Origin: Desulfosporosinus youngiae DSM 17734
GTDB lineage: Bacteria > Bacillota > Desulfitobacteriia > Desulfitobacteriales > Desulfitobacteriaceae
NCBI RefSeq assembly: GCF_000244895.1
Contig: NZ_CM001441.1
Coordinates: 3,244,226 to 3,308,225, forward strand
Direction of reading: 5' to 3'
DNA length: 64,000 nucleotides
Shown: one piece after another, positions 35,209 through 43,975 of the stretch
Numbering within the stretch: position 1 is the stretch's first letter
How the letters are laid out: the number at the start of each line of letters is the position of its first letter
Notes under the pieces: generated by a model
Database searches by the model: none
What the model was told of the DNA's origin: nothing
What the model saw: the letters and a program-made list of their open reading frames with translations, nothing else
Program-made: the position numbers and the translations under genes

Positions 35209-36933
35209 CTAAAATAGTTTTTTGATGTCCATAAACTCAAGTTTGTGGACAACTTCAATATCATCAATTCGATTACAAAACTCGCTAAGACAATCCACAA
35301 AATCATCGTGAAGACTTGTTTCCTGACCTGAAAAATCCATAAGCTGTTCAAGGGCTTCTGGCTGAACCCTTTTAGCACAAAAAATAACCCTGCCATTATT
35401 GACAGAGTCGGTGATTGTGGAGATTTTTTGATTTTTATTTTTCCGCTGCATCTCGTTGATGATTTCAATATTTCTATAAGACAAATCGGGATCATTCATT
35501 ATCTCTTTTTCGATTTTTCCAGCATCAACACCGTTGAACGTGTTCTTTTCTATATAAATATGAGTTATATTTGGAAATTCTTTAAGCAAATCTATGACGT
35601 GCTTAATATACCTGTCAAATTCCGTTCTGGCATCTATTTTTAATAGTTCGCCTTTACGAACATATTTGAAGTCATTGTCAGACAGAGAACCAACTATAAA
35701 AGCAAAGTAATCTGAACGCCTTGTATCTGTCGAAGCACAATCTACACAAAGCATTGTCTTTTTGAATATGTTAGCTTCAATCTCTTCCTTTGGTTGGACT
35801 TGATTAGATTTGAACCATTTCTCGCCTATCTTACTTGCATCATTCATTTTTTCCTGCATGAAACTATTGCGATTTTGCCAATATTTTAAAGCAAGATCAT
35901 AATAACGATCCCACTTGTCTTCCCACAAAATTGGAAAATCCATTTCCTCTTTATGCTCAAGATAAAATTGATAACCTTCTTCAATACCATTTTCTCTTTT
36001 CAAATCAAAGGTAACTTTCTTACATTCGCCCCATAAACCTTCATCAAGTAATTCTTCAATGGTTTTCCCTGGATCAAGCTTAATAGCACTTCTAAGGAGT
36101 GTAATATAGTCCTTCATGTTTATTAAACGAGAAATTAGACAACTGGAATGGAGAATTGTACCTATCGAGATTATCTTTGTTGGGGCTTTGATGAGTTTTC
36201 CCTCTCGAAATACCGCTGTATCTCCCAATTCCTCAACTTCATCGTTCCAATCTTTCCACTTTTTTTCCCTCGATTGAGGGGTCAAAACATCGTTTTTATC
36301 TTGGAAATCGTCCGCGATAAAGGTAGTTGGCCTCACTCCATTCCAGTTAATGCCTCGCTGTGATGATCCAGATGATACCGCTTTAATACAGGTTTTATTA
36401 GTTAATTCTATTTCCTGTTTATTTACAGTGAATTTCTTAGCATTAATTAGATTACCAAAGGTTTTGACGATATATGGATTTTCTTCTAATTGGGTTCTTA
36501 CGCTACCAATGAATTGATAAGCGTCATCTTCCTTTTTGGCTCCGATTACTGTGAATTTGGATATTTTAAAGCAATGCAAATAGAGTGTTAAAGCTAAATC
36601 ACATGTGGTTGTTTTGGAACATCCTCTTGGAACGACAATATTAGCTTTATGTATCTCATTCTTAATGAACATTCTTTCTAGTAAGTCCCAGATATCATAA
36701 TGAACTTGACTTAACTCCCTACGATCATTGTCTGGTTTAACTCTAAAAATGTCCTGAAGATAGTACAAACAGAAAAAAGATAGACTCCGTTTTGCCGTGG
36801 CAAATGCAAGACTATCCTTACCGAATAGATTATTTGAGTGTTTAATCATCAATTCTTTAGCTTTTTCTTGACCATAGAATTGAGATAAATATTTGAAGAG
36901 GAGCCTTTGATCCTCTAAATCATTATCATATAT
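35209..36933 (-). CDS. Terminase large subunit, apparent ATA start
   Basis: Packaging motor ATPase and nuclease. Walker A-like VVPRGCSKTTT, Walker B TFIADDFQD and a nuclease Asp in CVDCASTDT are visible. The first ATG in frame (36852) has no ribosome site. The frame is open upstream, and a near-perfect AAAGGAGGTG lies nine bases before an ATA codon at 36933, giving 574 residues with a sensible helical N terminus (NDLEDQRLLFKYLSQFYGQE). I therefore propose initiation at ATA, or a start codon damaged by mutation. It is followed by the portal gene. Confidence 0.85.
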   Translation of the reverse strand: MYDNDLEDQRLLFKYLSQFYGQEKAKELMIKHSNNLFGKDSLAFATAKRSLSFFCLYYLQDIFRVKPDNDRRELSQVHYDIWDLLERMFIKNEIHKANIVVPRGCSKTTTCDLALTLYLHCFKISKFTVIGAKKEDDAYQFIGSVRTQLEENPYIVKTFGNLINAKKFTVNKQEIELTNKTCIKAVSSGSSQRGINWNGVRPTTFIADDFQDKNDVLTPQSREKKWKDWNDEVEELGDTAVFREGKLIKAPTKIISIGTILHSSCLISRLINMKDYITLLRSAIKLDPGKTIEELLDEGLWGECKKVTFDLKRENGIEEGYQFYLEHKEEMDFPILWEDKWDRYYDLALKYWQNRNSFMQEKMNDASKIGEKWFKSNQVQPKEEIEANIFKKTMLCVDCASTDTRRSDYFAFIVGSLSDNDFKYVRKGELLKIDARTEFDRYIKHVIDLLKEFPNITHIYIEKNTFNGVDAGKIEKEIMNDPDLSYRNIEIINEMQRKNKNQKISTITDSVNNGRVIFCAKRVQPEALEQLMDFSGQETSLHDDFVDCLSEFCNRIDDIEVVHKLEFMDIKKLF

Positions 36934-37099
36934 TAGAAATCACCTCCTTTGGAGTTGAAAATTTTATAAAAAACTGTAGCGATTACTGTCGCTCCTCCTC
37001 CAGGCTCGGGGATAGAAACCCACCCCCTGGTCAAGGGTAATAAGCAACAATGATCATGAAAAATATGAAAAAGCAGACCCCATATCAATTGCATTTAAC

Positions 37100-37128
37100 T
37101 TGACTTATACGCAATAAAAACATATAAT
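37100..37128 (+). promoter_or_regulatory. Sigma-A promoter of the internal recombinase gene
   Basis: TTGACT (37100-37105), 17-base spacer, TATAAT (37123-37128). The spacer contains TTATACGCAAT (37105-37115), whose exact inverse ATTGCGTATAA recurs at 37185-37195 just before the ribosome site. The pair looks like an operator or recombinase-binding inverted repeat. Confidence 0.75.
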
Positions 37129-37216
37129 TTGCTTATAAATAAATCCTTTTCAGTACATATTCAATGACTAAAGCAATACTCTTGATTGCGTATAACTAAT
37201 GAAGGAGTGCTGACCC

Positions 37217-38068
37217 ATGTCACAAACCTTGAATGATTTTCTTAACTCACCCAAAGTTTTAAAGAAATCTCCTAATACCCGCAAAGCATATGAAAGAGAT
37301 TTATTCCTATTCGAACAATATATCAACAAGTATAACGTATCCCTTGACCGCCTTAATGATATGGTAGTCCAAACATACCTTGATCAAATGAAAACTAAGG
37401 ATGGTCAACCTTCTTCCCCGGCCACTAAGAACAGAACTTTGGCTAGTATTGCTACATTTTGTCATTGGTCAAAACAACTTGAAGCCGTACAAGAGATTGA
37501 CATCCCTAAGATTCCCCATATCTCTAAACAACCAAGTAAAGGTTTATGTAAAGATGAAGTAACTTCTCTTCGACTCAAAGTTGCCAATGACCATAATCCT
37601 AATAAACTGAGAAATCAAGCAATCATTGACCTACTTATCTATTCTGGCTTTAGGGTTAGCGAATTAGTTTCCCTTGATAGAGATGACATTAAATATCACA
37701 AAGGTATCTATACCATTACTGTTTATGAAACCAAAAACAATGAAGTCAAGAAGGCTTATCTCGACTCCAAAAAATTCAAGTACATTAAGAAGTATCTTGA
37801 ATCCCGTACCGATAATGAGGAAGCCCTATTTATATCCGGCAGGAATCAAAGAATATCTATCCGCATGGTTCAAACGATCTTAAATAAATATGGCATAAAT
37901 CCTCACCTGCTCCGGCATACTTTTTGCTCAATCCTTGCCAGGGATAAAGTAGATCCTTTTACCATTGCTCAATTAGCTGGGCATCGTGACCTTAACACAA
38001 CTCGCCGCTATGCCAATCCTAATTCAAGTGAGATGGCTGAAATGGTATCCAAAGCATTTAACTTTTAA
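37217..38068 (+). CDS. Tyrosine recombinase (XerC/D type), internal
   Basis: 283-residue recombinase with N-terminal SAM-like domain (TRKAYERDLFLFEQYINKYN) and catalytic domain. Active-site residues are visible: Arg in YSGFRVSELVSL, His/Arg in HLLRHTF, His in LAGHRDLNTT and Tyr in RRYANPN. It follows GAAGGAG and has its own strong promoter. It lies between terL and terS on the opposite strand, an odd place, and its last four bases overlap the terS end. It is not next to an att site, so resolution or a second mobile unit is more likely than prophage integration. Confidence 0.9.
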   Translation: MSQTLNDFLNSPKVLKKSPNTRKAYERDLFLFEQYINKYNVSLDRLNDMVVQTYLDQMKTKDGQPSSPATKNRTLASIATFCHWSKQLEAVQEIDIPKIPHISKQPSKGLCKDEVTSLRLKVANDHNPNKLRNQAIIDLLIYSGFRVSELVSLDRDDIKYHKGIYTITVYETKNNEVKKAYLDSKKFKYIKKYLESRTDNEEALFISGRNQRISIRMVQTILNKYGINPHLLRHTFCSILARDKVDPFTIAQLAGHRDLNTTRRYANPNSSEMAEMVSKAFNF

Positions 38069-38499
38069 CGAACAATGCGCAACGATGATTCTTCCTCTTC
38101 CATAAACTTATCAATATTTTCTAGGACATCAACTTGATTGGTGTCTTCTTTGTTGTCGGATACTTCTAGCTTGGCAGTATTTTTACCATCCATCTTCTCG
38201 ACCATAAACTGGTTAGCTGCTAAACATGTTCGACGGTCTGTCGTATCATTACAAAGCTTATCAATGTTCTCCAGATATCTCTTGTAACGTCCCTTAATAA
38301 AGGCTAATCCCTGGTCTTTTATTTCAGCTCTACGGGAATCCAACTCAGCAATTATAATAGGATCATTCATCCAAACATAATAAGTTGCTCTTTTAATGCC
38401 GATCTCATTTTGAATATCAACTCTATCACAACCTAATAGAACCATTGTTACAAATCGTTCGATATTTTCAGGAGTTTTAAATCTATCTCCTTGTGCCAT
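38065..38499 (-). CDS. Terminase small subunit-like protein
   Basis: 144-residue DNA-recognition protein. A helix-turn-helix (VDIQNEIGIKRATYYVWM) and middle helices (GRYKRYLENIDKLCNDTTDR) match phBC6A51-type terminase small subunits. It should choose the packaging site. It is separated from terL by the oppositely oriented recombinase. The ATG follows GGAGGTGATAAA. Confidence 0.8.
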   Translation of the reverse strand: MAQGDRFKTPENIERFVTMVLLGCDRVDIQNEIGIKRATYYVWMNDPIIIAELDSRRAEIKDQGLAFIKGRYKRYLENIDKLCNDTTDRRTCLAANQFMVEKMDGKNTAKLEVSDNKEDTNQVDVLENIDKFMEEEESSLRIVR

Positions 38500-38651
38500 T
38501 TTATCACCTCCATATTTTAGATAATCTAAACTAACTTAAAACAATTCTAAATAAAAGACCCATCATCATTGACAGGTCTCACATCTTGCTTATTAAATAA
38601 ATTTGTATTCCCCATTCTCTACTCTAAACTAAAAGACTGATAAAGATATTC

Positions 38652-39482
38652 TTAAGGCAAAAAGTATGTAAAGATATTTAAACTCTTCTTAATAACCCCT
38701 TTGAGGATCTTATGTTTACCCACAAAATCAGCCCAAATAAAACCTTTTTGATAATATACTTTTATGAACCACTTTCCAAAATTTGTTTTAGCTAAGAAAG
38801 AATCTCTCCAGTTTCTTAACTTCATAACCGGCAAGCAGTTGGGATCTCCATAAACAGTTGTTGCTACAAAACAGCTTTTCTTATTTCTTTTCTCAATAAT
38901 CTCTTTTAATTTTCGATGAGTAGCAATAGCTGTCTCCTTGTTACACTTAAAATACAGAACTAGTTTCGTTTGAGTTAATTTCTGAATAAATCCAACTTTA
39001 ACCAAACACGGTTCATGATCATATGATACAGCCGTTTCAGTCCAATGAATTCCTTGATAACTAAATCCATCTGATAACCCATACTCATTTATCTCCCCAT
39101 TAAAAATTATGCTATCTTCTTGAATTTCTATAGATCCTTTACAACCAATATATTCGTCTATTGATTCATTATTTGACTGATAGTCAGATAACAAAAACTG
39201 ACCATATTTTAAAGAAGAATCATTAACAACCGGAGCAATTTGTTGTTCGACTTTCTTGGAACGATTAACTTTTTTCGCTCTCATCTTAGGATTTAAAGTA
39301 TGTCGATCTTGTTTAATTATTCCCGTTCCAGGTATAGATAGAGTAGTCCTAACCTCTTTTTGATTAACACTTACCCTTGCTCCTTTGACACCTGCACTAA
39401 TTCCTAATCCACCTTTAGAACTATAATTTAGCCGTAGCCCACCAATCAATTTTTGTGACTTCCTAAAATTCCATCCACTCAT
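38652..39482 (-). CDS. DUF4236 protein with C-terminal CFI-box-like domain
   Basis: 276 residues. The N-terminal ~60 residues (WNFRKSQKLIGGLRLNYSSK, GTGIIKQ) match DUF4236, a small beta-rich module with unknown role. The C-terminal ~75 residues begin SCFVATTVYGDPNCLPVMKL, the CFI-box-CTERM pattern of Cys-Phe/Ala-Thr proteins. Start at 39482 because GGGGGTGTTAAAG precedes it. The combination in a prophage suggests a surface or interaction protein, but I cannot say what it does. Confidence 0.65.
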   Translation of the reverse strand: MSGWNFRKSQKLIGGLRLNYSSKGGLGISAGVKGARVSVNQKEVRTTLSIPGTGIIKQDRHTLNPKMRAKKVNRSKKVEQQIAPVVNDSSLKYGQFLLSDYQSNNESIDEYIGCKGSIEIQEDSIIFNGEINEYGLSDGFSYQGIHWTETAVSYDHEPCLVKVGFIQKLTQTKLVLYFKCNKETAIATHRKLKEIIEKRNKKSCFVATTVYGDPNCLPVMKLRNWRDSFLAKTNFGKWFIKVYYQKGFIWADFVGKHKILKGVIKKSLNIFTYFLP

Positions 39483-39642
39483 CTTTAACACCCCCTACCT
39501 TATATTCAATATCTTCCAAGCAATTCCCTTTGAATTTTAATAGGGGAAAATTAAACTTTTCTTATTAAGCATTGCCTTCTCCAGCGCCGAATCAATTTGC
39601 CCCTTTACCTACCCATTTTTTAACGTCCCAGGACTTTTTTAT

Positions 39643-39924
39643 TTACCTCAATTCCTTATCTTGATAATAATCCCTAAGGGTATCCTTAACTCTCCTAAAA
39701 GTCTCATCTTTGAATCTGCTGTACTTAGAGAGGTTTAACTTAACCTCATCAAACTTATATTCATGGTAAATATGCCCGAATTTCTCCTGATCCTCCTCAA
39801 ACGAGAAAATAACATGAGGTTTTTTATATTTATTTTCAACCACTTTGGCCTCACCTTTATAACCCAAATATGCTAAGTAAGCCACAAAATTAGAATCCCC
39901 ATTATCATAATTCAATTTTTCCAT
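39643..39924 (-). CDS. DUF5659-like small phage protein
   Basis: 93 residues. The pattern NFVAYLAYLGYKGEAKVV...PHVIFSFEEDQEKF resembles DUF5659, small proteins common in Firmicute phages near terminase. There is no catalytic motif. It lies in the early/middle gene array read toward terS. Confidence 0.55.
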   Translation of the reverse strand: MEKLNYDNGDSNFVAYLAYLGYKGEAKVVENKYKKPHVIFSFEEDQEKFGHIYHEYKFDEVKLNLSKYSRFKDETFRRVKDTLRDYYQDKELR

Positions 39925-39971
39925 TTATTTCACAATCTCCTTTATTTTAAAATTTTTACAATCAATGCTCG

Positions 39972-40223
39972 TTACTGACAATTCTCATTGCAATAACCGG
40001 CTAAATACCTCTTGAATTCTGCCTCAAAGGACTTCCAAATCCTTAGTTGAGAATATTCCAATTTGCTATCCATTTTTAACAACAATTTATTAAGCTTTTC
40101 ATCCATTAGTTGCTCTATACGCTCGAATTGTTTATCCAAAAGCATTTGTAATTTATCCTCTGTGCTAACCCTTTTCTTTTTACCCTTTTCCTCAACAACG
40201 ACTTCATTCCCAAGCTCACTCAT
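39972..40223 (-). CDS. Small coiled-coil protein
   Basis: Unrecognised 83-residue protein, charged and helical (DKQFERIEQLMDEKLNKLLL) with a YCNEN tail. The ATG overlaps the stop of the preceding 65-residue gene, so the two are co-translated. Confidence 0.6.
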   Translation of the reverse strand: MSELGNEVVVEEKGKKKRVSTEDKLQMLLDKQFERIEQLMDEKLNKLLLKMDSKLEYSQLRIWKSFEAEFKRYLAGYCNENCQ

Positions 40224-40417
40224 ACTTTAATTCTCCCTTTTCTATTTTCTTGCATTTGCAACATCCTCAGATATATTGGCTCCTCGACCCACCTGGACTT
40301 AGCTCTTCCAGATTTTTGTCCACTGCCTGTGATCAAACCTCTATATTTACCTCTAACGCACTTTAAAATGCCCTTATCTATTAAAAAATCCATTTCTTGT
40401 TTGGTAATTTCTTGCAA
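40220..40417 (-). CDS. Small basic protein
   Basis: Unrecognised 65-residue protein starting at TTG with GGAGTTGCGGAT upstream. The middle is rich in Arg/Gly/Ser (GKYRGLITGSGQKSGRAKSR), which suggests nucleic-acid contact, but no family is recognised. Confidence 0.6.
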   Translation of the reverse strand: MQEITKQEMDFLIDKGILKCVRGKYRGLITGSGQKSGRAKSRWVEEPIYLRMLQMQENRKGRIKV

Positions 40418-40436
40418 ATCCGCAACTCCTTCTTAA

Positions 40437-40646
40437 TTAATGCAAAACTAATCTATTTTCTGCCTTGCCATATACTTCTTCCCACTGCTCAATACATCTG
40501 ATGATAAAATCAAAATACTTTATGTATTGCTGGATAATCTCTTTATAAACAACCTTGTCACCATCGGATAATTTCTCATAATCTAAATTCCCGCCGTACC
40601 TATTTTCCATCTCGTTTAACAAATCGCTATATTGCTTAATGTCCAT
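40437..40646 (-). CDS. Small acidic helical protein
   Basis: Unrecognised 69-residue protein. The ATG at 40646 follows AAAGGAGATGCAAAAG and is preferred to the ATG at 40673. The sequence is helical with aromatic residues (YFDFIIRCIEQWEEVYGKAE). Confidence 0.6.
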   Translation of the reverse strand: MDIKQYSDLLNEMENRYGGNLDYEKLSDGDKVVYKEIIQQYIKYFDFIIRCIEQWEEVYGKAENRLVLH

Positions 40647-40676
40647 CTTTTGCATCTCCTTTATAAAACCCAATTG

Positions 40677-41078
40677 TCATCCAAATAAAAAAGAGCCATT
40701 CCGGCTCTTTTTCTTATGTACCAATTGCTTCACTTGTTCAACTATGTCTAAAATGATTCTACATATTCCATAAATAGCTACCGCTTTTTTGCTAAACTCT
40801 CCTAGTGAATCAAACATTCGCTTAATAAACGATTTAGCTTTGATAATAGCAACCCTTGCCCTTATGATGTCTAGTTTCCTATAATCTCTTAAGAGTTTTT
40901 TGAGTCGCTTTCTCTTCGTCTCAAGTTCAATAATTCTAGATAATGTTTCCTGGTCAATTTCCTTTACATCTGTAATCTCACTTAATACAGAATTAATCTC
41001 GTCGATTTCCTTTAAGTACCTTCTTTCCAATACTTCACGAGCAAGATTGGAAAACACATAAACATATTTTTTACCCAT
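40677..41078 (-). CDS. Basic helical protein
   Basis: Unrecognised 132-residue protein. It begins GKKYVYVFSNLAREVLERRY and is dominated by charged helices rich in Arg/Lys (KRKRLKKLLRDYRKL), with a mildly hydrophobic segment (AIYGICRIILDIVEQV). GGGGTGATATTG lies before the ATG at 41078. No motif assigns a role. Confidence 0.6.
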   Translation of the reverse strand: MGKKYVYVFSNLAREVLERRYLKEIDEINSVLSEITDVKEIDQETLSRIIELETKRKRLKKLLRDYRKLDIIRARVAIIKAKSFIKRMFDSLGEFSKKAVAIYGICRIILDIVEQVKQLVHKKKSRNGSFLFG

Positions 41079-41309
41079 CAATATCACCCCGTTTGAGATT
41101 ATTGACGAGTTAATTATACCATATTCTTCTATCTCCACACTAGCAAAAAATAATATTGGTGCATCAAGTGTTTGCTAATCACTCAATGCACCAATACCTA
41201 TGATACGTCCATAGGTACGCCCTTTTTCCGGATTTGGTAAGGAGGGTGAGGGGCTCGTCCTCAAGAAAGGGTAAACTGCCGCATTTAATAATAATGTCTT
41301 GAAATATTA

Positions 41310-41331
41310 AAAGCCCTTACTGAAGGGGCTA
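41310..41331 (-). terminator. Terminator after the GIY-YIG gene
   Basis: AGCCCCTT / AAGGGCT stem with a short loop followed on the minus strand by TTTTAATATTT, ten bases past the endonuclease stop. A second inverted repeat (TTGGTGCAT..ATGCACCAA) lies at about 41157-41195 in the same 260-base gap. Confidence 0.6.
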
Positions 41332-41340
41332 ATAACCAAT

Positions 41341-41919
41341 TTAATTAATATCGTAACAAATTCGACCATCTTCTGAATGACCATATTCAACTTCAATTAA
41401 GTCACCATCTTTACTTAAAACATAATCCTGCTTAATATCACTGGATTTCTTATACTTATCTTCATCTTCTTCACTCTTGATAAAGTCCTTATTCCTTAAA
41501 GATAAATATAATTCTTCCTCATTGGACAAAGCAAACACATTAAAATTCAACGGTTGTTTATTCGCACAATCACTAGATTTATGGTCAATCTCAAAGTCAG
41601 CATTGAGACTTTTTAAATAATTGCTGACCAAATAAACAATATTGTCCTTGATACTGGGGACATTATAAAGTTCATGCCATGCTGTAAATATCTGATCTAA
41701 CTCTTCATACTTCAATTCCTTTTCATCACATAGTTTGATAATTTCAAAGGCAAAGTTCCCTTCACCATATTTATTCCAATCATTTTGTAATCCTTGATTA
41801 TTATGAGTTCCTTTATTTAATTGCCGGATATGATCCTTCCAGCGCCTTTCAATATCATTACTTCTTCCTATGTAAACCTTATTATTTATATTGTTAGTAA
41901 TCTGGTAAACCCCAATCAT
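41341..41919 (-). CDS. GIY-YIG homing-type endonuclease
   Basis: 192 residues. The N-terminal GIY-YIG nuclease motif is visible as GVYQITNNINNKVYIGRSND, with Arg in ERRWKDHI and Glu in the downstream helix. The C-terminal half is not a recognised DNA-binding domain. Free-standing GIY-YIG nucleases in phages promote their own spread or exclude rivals. It lies between early genes and the region disrupted by IS21. Confidence 0.85.
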   Translation of the reverse strand: MIGVYQITNNINNKVYIGRSNDIERRWKDHIRQLNKGTHNNQGLQNDWNKYGEGNFAFEIIKLCDEKELKYEELDQIFTAWHELYNVPSIKDNIVYLVSNYLKSLNADFEIDHKSSDCANKQPLNFNVFALSNEEELYLSLRNKDFIKSEEDEDKYKKSSDIKQDYVLSKDGDLIEVEYGHSEDGRICYDIN

Positions 41920-42201
41920 TCATTCCATCATTATCCTTTCCTTTTATTATTTTCATCTGGTGAAAACATAAAAAGGGAGCAACAATTAAGTCTCACCCTA
42001 ATAAACAAATAAATCATTATTATGGATGGCGGGGGCCACTGCACCCCGACATACATGCCCCGCCGGCAAGCGTCCTGTATTCTTTCATTTATAACTTTTA
42101 TAACTTTAGCCTATGGCATTCGACAACACAACAATTAGCATTTTCTAAGTTCAGGCTTCCTCTCGTCGCCTTCACTAAGAAAATGACTGAATTGTTGTTT
42201 A

Positions 42202-42224
42202 TCTTTCGCCACCGTGGCGAAAGA
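42202..42224. other. Perfect palindrome
   Basis: TCTTTCGCCAC, one central C, and GTGGCGAAAGA: an 11-bp perfect inverted repeat. It is in the gene-free stretch 41920-42310, where I see no supported ORF. Confidence 0.5.
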
Positions 42225-42250
42225 CCATTAATTTTTATGTTTTTGTTTTT

Positions 42251-42309
42251 CTACCCCCCTAAAATGTGATTTATTTATATAATAGATTTTTCACATTTTA
42301 GGGGGGTAG
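42251..42309. other. 19-bp perfect inverted repeat
   Basis: CTACCCCCCTAAAATGTGA (42251-42269) is exactly inverted at 42291-42309 with a 21-base AT-rich spacer. It ends one base from the stop codon of the IS21-disrupted gene. No T tract follows, so a recombination, replication or binding site is as likely as a terminator. Confidence 0.6.
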
Positions 42310-42310
42310 G

Positions 42311-42423
42311 TCATTGATCTGATAATCTTTGAATTTTCCAAGCATCCTTAAAATTCTTCTTTTTGCCATCAATAATTTTACTAGTTTCAAAATGTTTAAT
42401 TCTAAATTCGCTATTTATGTATC
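42311..42423 (-). pseudogene. C-terminal fragment of an IS21-disrupted phage gene
   Basis: Open frame from the IS21 end to a stop at 42311, reading RYINSEFRIKHFETSKIIDG and continuing to KIQRLSDQ. It pairs with the N-terminal fragment at 45648-45810 on the same strand. The parent gene is an unrecognised small phage gene of about 90 codons. Confidence 0.6.
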
Positions 42424-42538
42424 TGCTAACATAAAAGTGTACCACTTAGACATGGTTTGCTAACAAAAAAGTTGACCACCCTGAGCCCTAACCTGTTATG
42501 CTCGATTTGTCCAAGAATCAGCAAAACAGGAGGAAGGA

Positions 42539-43975
42539 ATGCTTAGAATGGTCGACAAAGAGTATATCAGAAAGAAACATTTTTTGGAAGGATGGTCAAT
42601 CCGAGAACTCAGTAGACAACTGAAGATTTCCAGGCAAACCGTAAGGAAAATGCTAAAGGATGGTGAAATACCGAAGTACCATCGAAAAAAGCCTAAACCC
42701 AGTCCGGTCATGGATCCTTATCGAGACGTCATAGAAAACATCTTAGAAATGGATACAAATGCTCCACCAAAGCAGCGGCATACCTCAGCTCGTATTTATG
42801 AACGACTTCATGATGAATATGGATTCAAAGGCGGAGAATCAACGGTCCGACGCTACGTGCGCAGTTTAAAAGATGTAAAGAATGAGTGTTTTCTTTTGCT
42901 CGAAGCCGCACCAGGCGAACAAATGCAGATCGATTTCGGGGAAGCCCAAATCTATTTAAAAAATAAGCTTGTGAAAGTTTTGTTATTCTGTATGCGCTTA
43001 AAGCACAGCAGCGTACCGTTTGTTATCGCTTTCCCAACCCAACGTCTTGAAGCTTTTCTTGAAGGCCATAATCGTGCCTTCGCATATTTTGGAGGTGTTT
43101 GTAAAGAAGGCTTGTATGACAATGCCTCTACTCAGGTCGTTAAAATCCTTGAAGGTCCCGAACGAGAAGAACACACTTGGTTTTCCAGTCTGAGGGCTCA
43201 CTATCTCTTTAACAGCTTATTTGCCCGACCTGGTCGTGGAAACGAAAAGGGCAGCGTTGAATCTCTTGTTAAATATGTACGTAAACGCGCTTTAGTTCCA
43301 GTTCCATCGTTTCAGACATGGGATGAATTGAATGCTCATCTGCTTTCTTGGTGCCAAAAAGAGAAAGAGAAGCATATGGATCAATGGCTTGAAGAACAAA
43401 AAGCTCTGCGTCCGCTTCCCGTCACCTCCTTCTCCGCTGCACGGCCAAAACCCGTTAAAGTGGATTCTTATGCTTTAGTTACGGTCGATCGTAACAAGTA
43501 TTCCGTTCCATGCCAGTATACTGGCCAAGTGCTTCTAGCCAAAGCGTATGTGGATCGTGTAGACATCATCCATCTTAGCCAAATTGTAGCAACACATCCT
43601 CGCTGTTATGCCCGAGGTGAAGCTATCCTTGAAATCTTGCATTACCTACCCGTGCTTCAGCACAAACCTCATGCCGTCACCCATGCTAAAGTGGTGAGGC
43701 AGCTCCCGGCAGTGTTTGGACGTTTACGTGAACGAATGGTCGGGGTCCATAGCCGCGGCTACAAAGACTTTCTTGAAGTTCTGCTTCTGCTGCGTGACTA
43801 TTCCGTTGCCGAACTGACCACAGCGTTGGAATTGCTGGGTGAATCTACGATCACAGCGGATACTATCCGCCAAATAGTATCAGGAGATAATGTTCAACCC
43901 CAAGTCTATTCAGAAGCCATCACGACCATTGATGATGCGACGAAATACGATCAACTTCTAGCGGAGGTGATCTAA
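42539..43975 (+). CDS. istA: IS21 transposase IstA
   Basis: 478-residue DDE transposase. N-terminal helix-turn-helix (SIRELSRQLKISRQTVRKML), integrase core with Asp in MQIDFGEAQ, Asp in GLYDNAST and Glu in GNEKGSVESL, then a C-terminal beta-barrel region (VDRNKYSVPC). It looks intact. Its last base overlaps the istB start, the coupling usual in IS21. Confidence 0.95.
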   Translation: MLRMVDKEYIRKKHFLEGWSIRELSRQLKISRQTVRKMLKDGEIPKYHRKKPKPSPVMDPYRDVIENILEMDTNAPPKQRHTSARIYERLHDEYGFKGGESTVRRYVRSLKDVKNECFLLLEAAPGEQMQIDFGEAQIYLKNKLVKVLLFCMRLKHSSVPFVIAFPTQRLEAFLEGHNRAFAYFGGVCKEGLYDNASTQVVKILEGPEREEHTWFSSLRAHYLFNSLFARPGRGNEKGSVESLVKYVRKRALVPVPSFQTWDELNAHLLSWCQKEKEKHMDQWLEEQKALRPLPVTSFSAARPKPVKVDSYALVTVDRNKYSVPCQYTGQVLLAKAYVDRVDIIHLSQIVATHPRCYARGEAILEILHYLPVLQHKPHAVTHAKVVRQLPAVFGRLRERMVGVHSRGYKDFLEVLLLLRDYSVAELTTALELLGESTITADTIRQIVSGDNVQPQVYSEAITTIDDATKYDQLLAEVI

